64,000 bases of DNA from Rhodobacteraceae bacterium QY30 (lineage in GTDB: Bacteria > Pseudomonadota > Alphaproteobacteria > Rhodobacterales > Rhodobacteraceae), in contig CP023454.1 in the NCBI GenBank assembly GCA_002356635.1, positions 620,001 through 684,000 of the forward strand, written 5' to 3'. Positions 34,254-46,081 of this stretch are shown here, one piece after another (positions within the stretch are counted from its first letter, which is position 1; every line of letters starts with the position of its first letter). The position numbers were made by a program, and so were the translations under genes. The notes beneath the pieces were generated by a model, which was given only the letters and a program-made list of their open reading frames with translations, was not told where the DNA came from and ran no database searches.

Positions 34254-35915
34254 ATGTCCGCCGACCGCTTCCGCCTGACTCTTGCCCAGACCAATCCCAC
34301 GGTGGGCGCGCTGGCCGAAAACGCAGCGAAAGTTCGCGCGGTTTGGGAACAGGCCAAGGCCGCCGGCGCCGATATGGTGGCCTTCCCCGAGATGTTCATC
34401 ACCGGCTACCAGACGCTGGACCTGATCCTGAAGCCCGCCTTCCATCGGGACGCCATGCGCGTTCTCGAGCAACTGGCGATCGACTGTGCCGATGGTCCGG
34501 CGCTGGGCGTCGGCGGCCCCTGGGCGGATGACAGCGGCCTTTACAACGCCTACTGGATCCTTTGCGGCGGGCAGGTCGTGGCGCGGGTGTTGAAGCATCA
34601 CCTGCCCAATGACACGGTCTTCGACGAACCGCGTGTGTTCCGCTCGGCCCCGGTCAGCGGCCCCTACCGGATCGGGCCCATCCGCATCGGCACCCCGGTC
34701 TGCGAAGATGCCTGGCACGACGATGTGACCGAGACCTTGGCCGAAACGGGGGCCGAGATCCTGCTGGTTCCCAACGGTTCGCCCTATGCGCGCGGCAAGC
34801 ATGACGTGCGCCTGAACCTGATGGTGTCGCGGGTGATCGAGACGAAGTTGCCGCTGGTGTATCTGAACATGGTGGGCGGGCAGGACGATCAGGTCTTCGA
34901 CGGGGGGAGCTTCGCTCTCAATCCCGGGGGGGCCTTGGCGATGCAGATGCCGGTTTTTGAAGAGGCAATTGCGCATCTGGATTTTAGCCGCGGGCCGAAG
35001 GGTTGGCAGGCCGAACGGACCGATCTGGAGCCGCTGCCCGATGTGTGGGAACAGGATTATCACGCGATGGTCCTGTCCCTGCGCGACTACCTGCGCAAGA
35101 GCGGAATCGGCAAGGTGCTGCTGGGCCTGTCGGGCGGGATCGATTCCGCGCTGGTGGCGGCGATCGCGACGGACGCCGTCGGGGCGGCGAATGTGCGCTG
35201 CGTGATGCTGCCTTCGGATTATACCTCGACGACCTCGACCGAGGATGCTTCGGCAGTTGCGCAGGCGCTGGGCTGCCGTCTGGACACGGTGCCCATCGAA
35301 GGCCCGCGCGATGCCGTCGGCGCGGCGCTGGCGCCGTTGTTTGCGGGCCTTGCGCCGGGGCTGGCCGAGGAAAACATCCAGAGCCGCCTGCGTGGCCTGC
35401 TGCTGATGGCGCTGTCGAACAAGTTCGGGGAAATGCTGCTGACCACGGGCAACAAGTCCGAGGTGGCCGTTGGCTACGCCACGATCTACGGCGACATGGC
35501 GGGCGGCTACAACCCGCTGAAGGATATGTACAAGACCCGGGTCTTCGAAACCTGCCGCTGGCGGAACCTGAACCACCGCCCGTGGATGCAGGGCCCGGCG
35601 GGCGAGGTCATCCCCCCGCGCGTCATCGACAAGCCCCCCAGTGCGGAACTGCGCCCCGACCAGAAGGACGAAGATAGCCTGCCGCCCTATCCGGTACTGG
35701 ACGCGATCCTGGAGCGGCTGGTCGACCGCGACCAATCCGTGACCGAAGTGGTCGCCGCGGGCTTCGACCGTGCCGTCGTCAAGAAGGTCGAGGCGCTGGT
35801 CTACGGGGCGGAATGGAAGCGGTATCAGTCCGCGCCCGGCACACGGCTGACGGAAAGCGCCTTCTGGCTGGACCGCCGCTATCCGATCGTCAATCGCTGG
35901 CGCGATCCGGGCTGA
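34254..35915 (+). CDS. nadE: Glutamine-dependent NAD+ synthetase
   Basis: A 553-residue two-domain enzyme for the last step of NAD synthesis, using glutamine nitrogen. The N-terminal nitrilase-type glutaminase has the catalytic triad Glu46 (FPEMF), Lys114 (KHHLPND) and Cys150 (PVCEDAW). The C-terminal synthetase has the PP-loop LSGGIDSAL near residue 292, TTGNKSEVAVGYAT and YGDMAGGYNPLKD. The ATG at 34254 is preceded by AAGGA at good spacing. The length is normal for the bacterial two-domain type. Confidence 0.95.
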   Translation: MSADRFRLTLAQTNPTVGALAENAAKVRAVWEQAKAAGADMVAFPEMFITGYQTLDLILKPAFHRDAMRVLEQLAIDCADGPALGVGGPWADDSGLYNAYWILCGGQVVARVLKHHLPNDTVFDEPRVFRSAPVSGPYRIGPIRIGTPVCEDAWHDDVTETLAETGAEILLVPNGSPYARGKHDVRLNLMVSRVIETKLPLVYLNMVGGQDDQVFDGGSFALNPGGALAMQMPVFEEAIAHLDFSRGPKGWQAERTDLEPLPDVWEQDYHAMVLSLRDYLRKSGIGKVLLGLSGGIDSALVAAIATDAVGAANVRCVMLPSDYTSTTSTEDASAVAQALGCRLDTVPIEGPRDAVGAALAPLFAGLAPGLAEENIQSRLRGLLLMALSNKFGEMLLTTGNKSEVAVGYATIYGDMAGGYNPLKDMYKTRVFETCRWRNLNHRPWMQGPAGEVIPPRVIDKPPSAELRPDQKDEDSLPPYPVLDAILERLVDRDQSVTEVVAAGFDRAVVKKVEALVYGAEWKRYQSAPGTRLTESAFWLDRRYPIVNRWRDPG

Positions 35916-35983
35916 GGGGCGAAGGACGGGCCGCTGCACGGATCCTGCACAGTCTCTGCGGTGGTGCCGGAAATTGCGGAATC

Positions 35984-36448
35984 CTAAGCAGCCGCCATCA
36001 TGTCACGGATTTCCCGTTCAAGATACCTGGGTGACGCCGCGCAGGCCAGCCAGACGGGGTGTTGGCCGGGCCGATTGAGGATCAGCACGAACGGCGCCCC
36101 TTGGCGCGGCGCGATGCTGACCCGACGCTTGATGACGGTCCAGTCCACGTTGTCCCGGTCCAGGTCGACCACGATCTCGGGTGTGACGGAGAAACCCAGA
36201 AAGCGCACCGGGAGAAGCCGGAGGGTCCGGCCCTCCAGGTTGGCCTTCCGGTAGGGAAGGCGTCGGACCAGGGGTAAGGCCACCAGGTTTGCGATGGCCA
36301 GAAGCAGCAAGGCGCCAGCACCCGTCAGGAAACCGGAGAGAAAAAGGATCAGGGACCACGCCGGCAAGGCATGGAGGATGAGCTCGGTCGGTGTCGACCG
36401 CAGACCGCGGGGCTGTCGCAGTGTCGTCTTCTTGTCGACGAAGAGCAT
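35984..36448 (-). CDS. Hypothetical membrane protein
   Basis: About 154 residues from the ATG at 36448; the frame is open to 36658, and the start is uncertain because no clear ribosome site is seen. A short basic N-terminus precedes a hydrophobic region (about residues 22-58) that could hold two membrane helices, then a soluble beta-rich part ([27 protein letters not shown]) ending with a helical tail. That layout resembles bacterial PH-like membrane proteins, but I cannot assign a family. It is convergent with nadE and divergent from wrbA. Confidence 0.55.
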   Translation of the reverse strand: MLFVDKKTTLRQPRGLRSTPTELILHALPAWSLILFLSGFLTGAGALLLLAIANLVALPLVRRLPYRKANLEGRTLRLLPVRFLGFSVTPEIVVDLDRDNVDWTVIKRRVSIAPRQGAPFVLILNRPGQHPVWLACAASPRYLEREIRDMMAAA

Positions 36449-36738
36449 CGACGGAGTTTTCCTGTTGCCGGAAACGAGGGAACAGCGGTGACTGGCCCTT
36501 TGCAGGAAGTCCATGCCAGAGAAGTCTGTCAAGAATTGGGCCTTTGCTGCGACGGGTGTCTCATTCCCGCAGTCTTGGCCCGAATGGACGGACGCGGCAG
36601 AAGGGGCGCAGGCGGAGCTTCTGCGACCGCGACGCGGGTTCCGGGCCATTCCGCACAATGGCCTTGCGGTTGTGCGCCTTTGCGGCGTCCCTTCCCGGGG
36701 GTAACGTCACCCCGGAAACAGCGCCCAAGGAGGGATTC
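36449..36738. other. Intergenic region before wrbA
   Basis: About 290 bases. A plus-strand frame of 63 codons (36513-36704) has no recognisable content and I do not call it. Near the end GGGGT (36698-36702) and ACCCC (36709-36713) make a small inverted repeat about 25 bases before the wrbA ATG, and TTGCGG (36664-36669) could be a -35. Confidence 0.35.
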
Positions 36739-37332
36739 ATGTCCAAACCCAAGATCGCCGTCCTGTTCTATTCCACCTATGGCACCAACCACGCCATGGC
36801 CGAAGCCGCCGCTGCCGCCGCGACGGCGGCCGGGGCCGAGGTGAAGCTGCTGCGCGTTGCGGAAACCGCGCCGCAATCCGTGATCGACACCCAGGACGCC
36901 TGGAAGGCCGAGGCCGCCACGCAGTCGAACATCCCGGTTGCAACGCCCGACGACATGGCCTGGGCGGACGGATACATCGTCTCCTGTCCGACCCGCTTCG
37001 GTCAGGCGCCGTCGCAGATGCGGGCCTTCATCGACACCTTGGGCGGTGTCTGGTCGCAGGGCAAGCTGGCCAACAAGCCGGTGACGGCGATGACCTCGGC
37101 CCAGAACCCTCATGGCGGGCAGGAGGCGACGATCCTGGGCCTTTACACCACCTTCATGCACTGGGGCGCGATCATCGTGGCGCCGGGATATACCGACCCG
37201 AAGTTCAGCGATGCCGGCGGCAACCCCTATGGCACCTCGGTCACTCAGGGGAAACTGGACGAGGCGAAGAAGGCCGCCATCGCAGCGCAGGCCGGACGCC
37301 TGGTGCAGTTCGCCACGAAACTGCTGGGCTGA
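36739..37332 (+). CDS. wrbA: NAD(P)H:quinone oxidoreductase WrbA (flavodoxin-like)
   Basis: A 197-residue FMN enzyme that reduces quinones by two electrons, avoiding semiquinone radicals. The FMN phosphate loop is [13 protein letters not shown] (about 10-22). The WrbA-specific segments are [16 protein letters not shown] and [26 protein letters not shown] lies five bases before the ATG, a very strong ribosome site. It is convergent with the Tat-exported MBL-fold gene, with a GC hairpin between them. Confidence 0.95.
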   Translation: MSKPKIAVLFYSTYGTNHAMAEAAAAAATAAGAEVKLLRVAETAPQSVIDTQDAWKAEAATQSNIPVATPDDMAWADGYIVSCPTRFGQAPSQMRAFIDTLGGVWSQGKLANKPVTAMTSAQNPHGGQEATILGLYTTFMHWGAIIVAPGYTDPKFSDAGGNPYGTSVTQGKLDEAKKAAIAAQAGRLVQFATKLLG

Positions 37333-37350
37333 CCGATCCGCGTCGGTGCT

Positions 37351-37373
37351 GGCGGCCCCGGGCCGGGGCCGCC
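37351..37373. terminator. GC-rich hairpin between wrbA and MBL-fold gene
   Basis: GGCGGCCCC (37351-37359) and GGGGCCGCC (37365-37373) form a perfect 9-bp stem with a five-base loop between convergent stop codons. It lacks a U-run on either side, so it is either a pausing/Rho-linked terminator or a 3' stabilising stem. Confidence 0.55.
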
Positions 37374-37382
37374 GGTCGTGCA

Positions 37383-38315
37383 TCAGCCTTCCAGCATCAG
37401 CTGGTAGGAAAGCGGGACGAAACGGAAGCCGTCGCCCGCCGCTTCGACGAAGCCTTGCGCGGGGAAGGGCATGTGATAGCCGGCGAAGGGAATCCGGTCG
37501 GCGGCGATCATGCCGAAGATCTTTTTTCGCGCCTTTGCCGCCTCGGCCTTGTCGGCGTCGAAGCGCACTTCCCAGTCGGGGCGTTGCAGCGACCAGACAT
37601 AATGGTTGGCGGTATCGGCGGTAACCATCATCCGCCGCCCGTCGCTTTCCAGATGCCAGACCATGTGGCCCGGCGTGTGGCCGGCGGCTGCCATCGCGGT
37701 GATTCCGGAAACGACCGTGCCGCCGTCGTCCAGCATTGTCATCTTGTCGCTCAGGGGTTTGACCTTGGTGTCGAACCCTTCGTTCCCGGCCTTGGACCAG
37801 TGGTTGTGTTCGGCGCTTCCGGTGACATAGCGCGCCTTGGCGAAGGTCGGCCCGCCGTCGCCCATCAGCCCGCCGATGTGATCGCCGTGCATGTGGGTCA
37901 GCACCACGATGTCGATCTGGTCGGGCGCGATGCCGGCCGAGGCGAGCGCAGCGGTGATCCCCTTGGGTTCAAGCCCGGTGTCGAACAGCACCAGTTCCTT
38001 GCCGGTGTTCACCAGGACGGGCGTGAAGAAATTCAGCGACGCGTCGGCGGGCACGAAGTTCGCTTGTGACAGCGCGGCGAATTCCTCGGGCGGGGCGTTT
38101 GTGCCGAAGGTTTCCTGCGGTTTCTCCATCGGCCGGGTTCCGGCCAGAAGGGTTGTCACCTCGAACCCGCCCAGGCGCGAACGGGTGAATGCCGGCAAGG
38201 CGGTGCCCTGCAACGGCGTTGCGGCGGCGGCCGGGGTCAGCGGCAGCGCCGCGGCCAGGGGCAGGGATGCCGCCGCCACCAGGGCGGAACGTCGGGTCAG
38301 TCGCGGATCGTTCAT
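37383..38315 (-). CDS. Tat-exported metallo-beta-lactamase-fold hydrolase
   Basis: A 310-residue periplasmic MBL-fold protein. A Tat-type signal with RLTRRSALVAAAS at about residues 5-17 is followed by a hydrophobic stretch ending near residue 32. The zinc site is THMHGDHIGG (HxHxDH) near residue 135, with later ligands in GHTPGHMVWH and an Asp in MMVTADTANHY. This resembles quinoprotein-relay and lactonase-like MBL proteins; true beta-lactamase activity is not implied. The ATG at 38315 has GAGGA at good spacing; an in-frame ATG at 38327 is an alternative. Confidence 0.85.
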   Translation of the reverse strand: MNDPRLTRRSALVAAASLPLAAALPLTPAAAATPLQGTALPAFTRSRLGGFEVTTLLAGTRPMEKPQETFGTNAPPEEFAALSQANFVPADASLNFFTPVLVNTGKELVLFDTGLEPKGITAALASAGIAPDQIDIVVLTHMHGDHIGGLMGDGGPTFAKARYVTGSAEHNHWSKAGNEGFDTKVKPLSDKMTMLDDGGTVVSGITAMAAAGHTPGHMVWHLESDGRRMMVTADTANHYVWSLQRPDWEVRFDADKAEAAKARKKIFGMIAADRIPFAGYHMPFPAQGFVEAAGDGFRFVPLSYQLMLEG

Positions 38316-38407
38316 GGTCGTCCTCATCCTGTTGGCGCAATGCAGGACCGAGGTGGCGTGACGGGGACCGATCATCAAGACTTGACTTGCCGCCGGTTTT
38401 TCAATCG

Positions 38408-39400
38408 TCACATCGCGGTTACCGGGCACAGAGGCGTCAGCCGCGCGACGTCCTCGGGTCGGCAAAGTCGCGTGGCTTCGGTCGATACGGCCGAGGCCGC
38501 CGCGGCGACCCCGGATTGCAGCGCTGTCGCGGGGCCGGCGCCCCGCGACAGCGCCAGCACATAGGCGCCGGTAAAGCTGTCGCCCGCTCCTACCTTGCTG
38601 ACCACCTGGACCCGCGGCGGCAGGCCGTGCAGGCGAAGACCCTCCGCCGCCAGGACCGAACCATCCGCGCCGCGCGCAATGATGACCGTCCGCGCAACGC
38701 CCCGCGCGACAAGCGCGGCGGCGAAGTCGGCGGTTTCATGGCGGTGTCGCAGGCGGCCCCCGGCAAGCTCGGCCGCCTCGGTCTCATCCATGCGCAGGGT
38801 GGCGATGGGGGGCGCGCCGGGGGTTTCCACGATGTGCCGCAGCGCCGCACCCGAGGTGTCCAGCACCAGATCCGCGCCCCGCGCCGCCAGCCGCATGGCC
38901 AGCCGATGTGGGAAATCGACAGGAACGCCTGGGGGCTGACTGCCCGACAATACCAGAAGGTCGCCGGGTTGCGCGACAAGGGACGCCGTGGTCAGGACGA
39001 CTTCGACATCGGACCCGGCCCAGGGCGGGCCAGGCATCACGAAGCGGAACTGCGCGCCGGACGACCGGTCGGTGACGGACAGGCTTTCCCGGGTCGGACC
39101 CGGCGCAGGCAGCACCAGCGGCTGGATGCCTTCGCCGCGCAGCAGATCCTCGACCATCGCACCGGCATGTCCGGCCGCCACGATGATCGCAAGGCTTTCG
39201 CCGCCCAGGATGCGGATCGCGCGCGAAACGTTGACGCCGCCGCCGCCCGGATCGATCCGGGGCGCGTCGCAGCGCAGTTTCGGGCCGGGAACGACATGGT
39301 CGGCCGAAGTTGCAAGGTCGAGCGTGGGGCTGAGCGTCAGGGTCAGAACCCGCCGCCGCCCGTCCGGGGCAAGGGGCGTGGGCAGCCCTATTCCCACCAT
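38408..39400 (-). CDS. PfkB-family hexose-phosphate kinase (1-phosphofructokinase-like)
   Basis: About 330 residues of the ribokinase/PfkB superfamily. The N-terminal GGGGVNVSRAIRILGG (about 52-67) matches phosphofructokinase/tagatose-6-phosphate kinase types. The C-terminal signature VGAGDSFTGAYVLALSRG carries the catalytic Asp. Several 1-phosphofructokinases share this pattern, but no PTS or fructose genes lie nearby, so the sugar is unsure. The ATG at 39400 overlaps the upstream zincin gene by 13 bases; a GTG about 17 codons later is another candidate start. Confidence 0.82.
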   Translation of the reverse strand: MVGIGLPTPLAPDGRRRVLTLTLSPTLDLATSADHVVPGPKLRCDAPRIDPGGGGVNVSRAIRILGGESLAIIVAAGHAGAMVEDLLRGEGIQPLVLPAPGPTRESLSVTDRSSGAQFRFVMPGPPWAGSDVEVVLTTASLVAQPGDLLVLSGSQPPGVPVDFPHRLAMRLAARGADLVLDTSGAALRHIVETPGAPPIATLRMDETEAAELAGGRLRHRHETADFAAALVARGVARTVIIARGADGSVLAAEGLRLHGLPPRVQVVSKVGAGDSFTGAYVLALSRGAGPATALQSGVAAAASAVSTEATRLCRPEDVARLTPLCPVTAM

Positions 39401-39795
39401 CGGTCGATCTCGGCGATCTGTTCGTCCGTCCAGCCGAAGTGGTGGGCAAGTTCATGGATCAGCACATGCGCGACCAGCTGGCCCAGCGTCACGTCGCCGC
39501 GTTCGGCCCATTCGTCCAGGATCGCCCGCCGGAACAGCCAGATCGTGTCGGGTCGGTCTACGGTATCCATCACCGACTTTTCCGTCAGCGGCGTACCTTC
39601 GTAAAGGCCCGTCAGTTCGAACGGGTTGTCGATGTCCAGGTCTTCCAGCATCTCGTCGCTGGGGAAGTCCGCCACCCGCAGAACGACGCCCTGCGCCGGT
39701 CCCGCGAAGGGACCCGGCAGTTCCGCCAGCGTGGTGCGCGCCAGCCGGTCGATCGCCTCGAGGTCGGGCGCGGCGCGCCCCAGCCAGTCATCCAT
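39388..39795 (-). CDS. Small zincin metallopeptidase family protein
   Basis: A 135-residue cytoplasmic protein with the zinc motif HELAHH (His114, Glu115, His118) near its C-terminus. The rest, including LEDLDIDNPFELTGLYEGTPL, is characteristic of the short 'possibly metalloprotease' family (PF06262-type). Substrates are unknown. The ATG at 39795 has AGGAG at good spacing. Its end overlaps the PfkB gene by 13 bases, so the two are co-translated, although no functional link is obvious. Confidence 0.88.
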   Translation of the reverse strand: MDDWLGRAAPDLEAIDRLARTTLAELPGPFAGPAQGVVLRVADFPSDEMLEDLDIDNPFELTGLYEGTPLTEKSVMDTVDRPDTIWLFRRAILDEWAERGDVTLGQLVAHVLIHELAHHFGWTDEQIAEIDRWWE

Positions 39796-39871
39796 CGCGT
39801 TTCTCCTGTTCAGGCCCAGATATGGACAAAACCGCCGCCTTGTGAAAGAGGGGCAGCAACAGGAGACCGCC

Positions 39872-41197
39872 ATGACCGTGACCCGTTTCGCGCCTTCGCC
39901 CACCGGCTACATCCATGTGGGCAACCTCCGCACCGCGCTGATGAACTACCTGATCGCCCGAAAGACCGGCGGAACCTTCATCCTGCGGCTGGATGACACC
40001 GACCGCGAGCGTTCGAAACAGGAATATGCCGACGCGCTGATGCAGGACCTGGAATGGCTGGGCCTGACCTGGGACCGGCTGGAACGCCAGTCCGACCGGC
40101 TGGGTCGCTATGCGGAAGTGGCGGGTGAGATGCGCGCCTCGGGGCGGTTCTACGAATGTTTCGAAAGCCCGACCGAGCTGGACCTGAAGCGGAAAAAGCA
40201 GCTGAACATGGGCCGCCCGCCCGTCTATGATCGGTCGAGCCTGAAGCTGACGGCCGAGGAAAAGGACAAGCTGCGGGCCGAGGGGCGCGACGGCTACTGG
40301 CGCTTCCTGCTGGATCAGGAACGGATCGAGTGGAACGACGGCATCATCGGGCCGGTGTCCATCGATGCGGCCAGTGTCAGCGATCCGGTGCTGATCCGCG
40401 CCGACGGGCAGGTGCTTTATACCTTCGCATCGTCGGTCGATGACGTGGACATGGGGGTGACGCATATCGTGCGCGGCGCGGATCATGTGACCAACACCGC
40501 GACCCAGATCCAGATCATGAAGGCGATGGGCGGCACCCCGCCCGAATTTGCCCATCACAGCCTGCTGACCGGCGCGCAGGGCGAGGAGTTGTCGAAACGC
40601 CTGGGCACGCTGAGCCTTCGGGACCTGCGCGCGCAAGGCATCGCCCCCGAGGCGCTGCTGAGCCTGATGGCGCGTCTTGGGTCCAGCCAGCCAGTCGAGT
40701 TGCGCGTGACGCTGGACGAACTGGCGGAAGGGTTCGACGTGTCGCAGTTCGGCACCGCGCCCACCAAGTTCAACGCCGACGACCTGCTGCCGCTGACGAG
40801 GGAACGCAACCAGGCGCTGCCGTTCGCGTCGGTTCGTGACCGGATTGCGGCCCTGGGCGTGCCGGATGCGATGGCCGAGGATTTCTGGCGCGTCATGTCG
40901 GCCAATATCACGTTTCTGGACGACCTTGGGCCGTGGTGGGCGCTTTGCCGGGACGGGGCCGAGCCGTTGATCGAGCCGGGCGATGAAGATTTCGTCGCGC
41001 AGGCGATGACGCTGCTGCCCGAGCCGCCCTTCACCGAGGCGACCTGGTCAGCCTGGACCGACGCGGTGAAACAGGCGACGGGCCGGAAGGGCAAGGCGCT
41101 GTTCATGCCGCTTCGCAAGGCAGTGACGGGCATGGCAAGCGGGCCCGAGATGATGGAACTGATGCCGCTATTGCAGAAGGTCCGCGCCAAGGGGTGA
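39872..41197 (+). CDS. gltX: Glutamate--tRNA ligase
   Basis: A 441-residue class I synthetase charging tRNA-Glu (and perhaps tRNA-Gln, as is usual in alphaproteobacteria). The HIGH-type motif is FAPSPTGYIHVGN at about residues 5-17. The KMSKS-type loop appears as EELSKRLGTL near residue 240, with Glu in place of the usual first Lys. The length fits the shorter of the two GluRS types often present together in Rhodobacteraceae. CAGGAG lies at good distance from the ATG. Confidence 0.92.
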   Translation: MTVTRFAPSPTGYIHVGNLRTALMNYLIARKTGGTFILRLDDTDRERSKQEYADALMQDLEWLGLTWDRLERQSDRLGRYAEVAGEMRASGRFYECFESPTELDLKRKKQLNMGRPPVYDRSSLKLTAEEKDKLRAEGRDGYWRFLLDQERIEWNDGIIGPVSIDAASVSDPVLIRADGQVLYTFASSVDDVDMGVTHIVRGADHVTNTATQIQIMKAMGGTPPEFAHHSLLTGAQGEELSKRLGTLSLRDLRAQGIAPEALLSLMARLGSSQPVELRVTLDELAEGFDVSQFGTAPTKFNADDLLPLTRERNQALPFASVRDRIAALGVPDAMAEDFWRVMSANITFLDDLGPWWALCRDGAEPLIEPGDEDFVAQAMTLLPEPPFTEATWSAWTDAVKQATGRKGKALFMPLRKAVTGMASGPEMMELMPLLQKVRAKG

Positions 41198-41389
41198 CGC
41201 TGCACCCATCGCGGCTTTGGTTCTTGCGGTGCCCGCGGGCGCCCGAAATGCCGGGCCGCGTCAGATCCCGGACGGGTCGCAGCCGCGGTCGTGGGGGCGA
41301 AGGTGAACCGCTGCCTGCAGTGAAAGAGCGTATTCCATTGTATACTCTCTGGACAGCCGGGGGCGTGTCGCGCTAACCAGATGGCGTCA
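41198..41389 (+). promoter_or_regulatory. gcv promoter region
   Basis: The stretch between gltX and the riboswitch. TATACT (41341-41346) is a near-consensus -10 in otherwise GC-rich DNA; the hexamer 17 bases upstream is poor, so the -35 is not assigned. Transcription would start about 41353 and read directly into the glycine aptamers. Nothing else identifiable in the remainder. Confidence 0.5.
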
Positions 41390-41545
41390 GGATCGGGAGA
41401 ACTGGCGGGGCAAATCCCCGGCCGGTGCCGAAGGAGCAACCGCCCCGGTAAACTCTCAGGCGCAAGGACCGTCCTGGCGACGAAGCTCTGGAGAGTGGCC
41501 GCACGGCCCGCCGAAGGGATAACGATCTCAGGCGCCCGCTGGCCG
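41390..41545 (+). ncRNA. Tandem glycine riboswitch
   Basis: Two glycine aptamers in series precede gcvT. Aptamer 1 shows CGGGAGA (41394), GCCGAAGGAGCAA (about 41427) and AAACTCTCAGGCGCAAGGACC (about 41450). The linker leads to aptamer 2 with CTCTGGAGAG (41486-41495), CGCCGAAGGGATAA and GATCTCAGGCGC (about 41509-41535). These are the diagnostic conserved bases of the family. Glycine binding normally turns on the glycine cleavage operon, so glycine is degraded only in excess. Confidence 0.93.
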
Positions 41546-41592
41546 GGCAGGGACAGAGGGGGCATCGGAAAGGACGGGCATGGGGCCCGGCC
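41541..41592 (+). promoter_or_regulatory. Riboswitch expression platform helix
   Basis: GGCCGGGC (41541-41548), at the 3' edge of aptamer 2, is perfectly complementary to GCCCGGCC (41585-41592), about 50 bases before the gcvT ATG. Pairing would compete with the aptamer's 3' side or hold the leader in one of two states. No U-run follows, so control at translation or by Rho is more likely than an intrinsic terminator. Confidence 0.45.
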
Positions 41593-41641
41593 GGAATCGG
41601 TGCCGGGATCTTGCAAGACCGGCGTGAACCAGGGGGGCGGG

Positions 41642-42769
41642 ATGACCGACCTGAAACGAACGGGTCTTTACGATCTGCATTTGCGGCTGGGCGCGAAGAT
41701 GGTGCCCTTCGCCGGGTACGACATGCCGGTGCAATACCCGATGGGCGTGATGAAGGAGCACCTGCACACGCGCAGTGCGGCGGGGCTGTTCGACGTTGGG
41801 CACATGGGGCAGGTGATCCTGCGGGCAAAATCGGGGCAGGTCGAGGATGCCGCGTTGGCGCTGGAACGGCTGGTGCCCGTGGATGTGCTGGGGTTGGGCG
41901 TGAACCGCCAGCGGTATGCGATGTTCACCAATGACGCGGGCGGAATCCTCGACGACCTGATGGTCGCCAACCGGGGGGACCACCTGTTCCTGGTGGTCAA
42001 TGCCGCCTGCAAACAGGCGGACGTTGCCCATCTGAAGGCGCATCTGTCGGATGATTGCGAGGTGACGGAAATCACGGATCGCGGGCTTCTGGCCCTGCAA
42101 GGGCCGACGGCCGAGGCGGCGCTTTCGGCGCTGGTTCCGGGCGCGGCCGCGATGCGCTTCATGGACGTGGGGAGTTTCGACTGGCAGGGTATCCCGCTCT
42201 GGATCTCGCGCTCCGGTTACACGGGGGAAGACGGTTACGAGATTTCCGTTCCCGACACTCATGTCACGGCTTTGGCCGAGGCGCTTCTGGCCCGGACGGG
42301 CGTGGCGCCGATCGGCCTTGGCGCGCGCGACAGCCTGCGCCTGGAGGCCGGGATGTGCCTTTACGGCCATGACATCGACACAACGACAACCCCGGTCGAG
42401 GCGAACCTGACCTGGGCGATCCAGAAGGCCCGTCGCACGGGCGGCGCCCGCGAAGGCGGCTTCCCCGGCGCCAGCCGCATCCTGCGCGAACTGGCGGAAG
42501 GTCCGTCCCGCCGCCGTGTCGGTCTGCGCCCAGAGGGACGGGCGCCGTTGCGCGAGGGCGTCGCGATCCTCGATGCCGCTGAAGGGGGCGCACAGATCGG
42601 CACGATCTGTTCGGGCGGCTTCGGGCCGTCGATCGAGGGGCCGATGGCGATGGCCTACCTGCCGTCTTCCCTGAAAGAGGGCGACACGGTCTGGGGCGAC
42701 CTGCGCGGCAAGCGCGTGCCGGTTGTCATCAGCCCGATGCCGTTTCATCCGACAAACTACAAACGTTGA
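41642..42769 (+). CDS. gcvT: Glycine cleavage system T-protein (aminomethyltransferase)
   Basis: A 375-residue enzyme that passes the methylene group from the aminomethyl-lipoyl H-protein to tetrahydrofolate and releases ammonia. Family features are [37 protein letters not shown] at the N-terminus, [26 protein letters not shown] and the folate-site Asp in [20 protein letters not shown]. The start at 41642 lies just after a G-rich stretch (GGGGGGCGGG). First gene of the riboswitch-controlled gcvTHP operon. Confidence 0.95.
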   Translation: MTDLKRTGLYDLHLRLGAKMVPFAGYDMPVQYPMGVMKEHLHTRSAAGLFDVGHMGQVILRAKSGQVEDAALALERLVPVDVLGLGVNRQRYAMFTNDAGGILDDLMVANRGDHLFLVVNAACKQADVAHLKAHLSDDCEVTEITDRGLLALQGPTAEAALSALVPGAAAMRFMDVGSFDWQGIPLWISRSGYTGEDGYEISVPDTHVTALAEALLARTGVAPIGLGARDSLRLEAGMCLYGHDIDTTTTPVEANLTWAIQKARRTGGAREGGFPGASRILRELAEGPSRRRVGLRPEGRAPLREGVAILDAAEGGAQIGTICSGGFGPSIEGPMAMAYLPSSLKEGDTVWGDLRGKRVPVVISPMPFHPTNYKR

Positions 42770-42789
42770 TCCAGCAAGGAATCGAAATC

Positions 42790-43149
42790 ATGAAATTCAC
42801 CGAAGAACACGAATGGCTGAAGGTCGAGGGCGATCTGGTCGTGGTGGGGATCACCGAACATGCCGCCGAGGCGCTGGGCGATGTGGTGTTCGTCGATCTG
42901 AAGGACGCGGGCCTGACCGTTGCAAAGGGCGATGAGGTTGCGGTGATCGAATCGGTCAAGGCCGCCTCGGACATCCTGGCGCCGCTGGACGGCGAAGTTG
43001 TCGAGGTGAACCCGGCGCTGGGTGACAATCCGGCCCTGGTGAACGAAGACCCGATGGGCAAGGCCTGGTTCTTCAAGATGAAGGTCGCCGATCTTTCGGC
43101 GCTGGACGGTTTCATGGACGAGGACGCCTACAAGGCAATGATCGGTTAA
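42790..43149 (+). CDS. gcvH: Glycine cleavage system H-protein
   Basis: A 119-residue lipoyl carrier that shuttles the aminomethyl group between the P, T and L proteins. The lipoylated residue is Lys57 in IESVKAAS, at the tip of the beta hairpin. The chain starts [15 protein letters not shown], as in all H-proteins. AAGGA lies about nine bases before the ATG. It sits 20 bases after gcvT and four before gcvP. Confidence 0.97.
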   Translation: MKFTEEHEWLKVEGDLVVVGITEHAAEALGDVVFVDLKDAGLTVAKGDEVAVIESVKAASDILAPLDGEVVEVNPALGDNPALVNEDPMGKAWFFKMKVADLSALDGFMDEDAYKAMIG

Positions 43150-43153
43150 GGCC

Positions 43154-45994
<2,841 letters not shown>

Positions 45995-45999
45995 TCGAG

Positions 46000-46030
46000 C
46001 GGGGCCCTCCAAGGGCCCCGTTTTCCTTTT
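46000..46030 (+). terminator. Rho-independent terminator after gcvP
   Basis: CGGGGCCCT (46000-46008) and AGGGCCCCG (46012-46020) form a perfect 9-bp stem around CCA, followed by TTTTCCTTTT. It begins six bases after the gcvP stop codon. Confidence 0.9.
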
Positions 46031-46081
46031 GGGGGGATGCCCTTGCGGCGGCCCCCGTCGCCGTGGCAAACCGCCCGCATC

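Noticed and set aside
36513-36704. 63-codon frame before wrbA
   Set aside because: No ribosome site, no family resemblance, and it sits where the wrbA promoter should be.
37383-38315. Beta-lactamase (resistance gene)
   Set aside because: Only the general MBL fold and HxHxDH motif are present; the rest resembles hydrolases/lactonases, so resistance is not supported.
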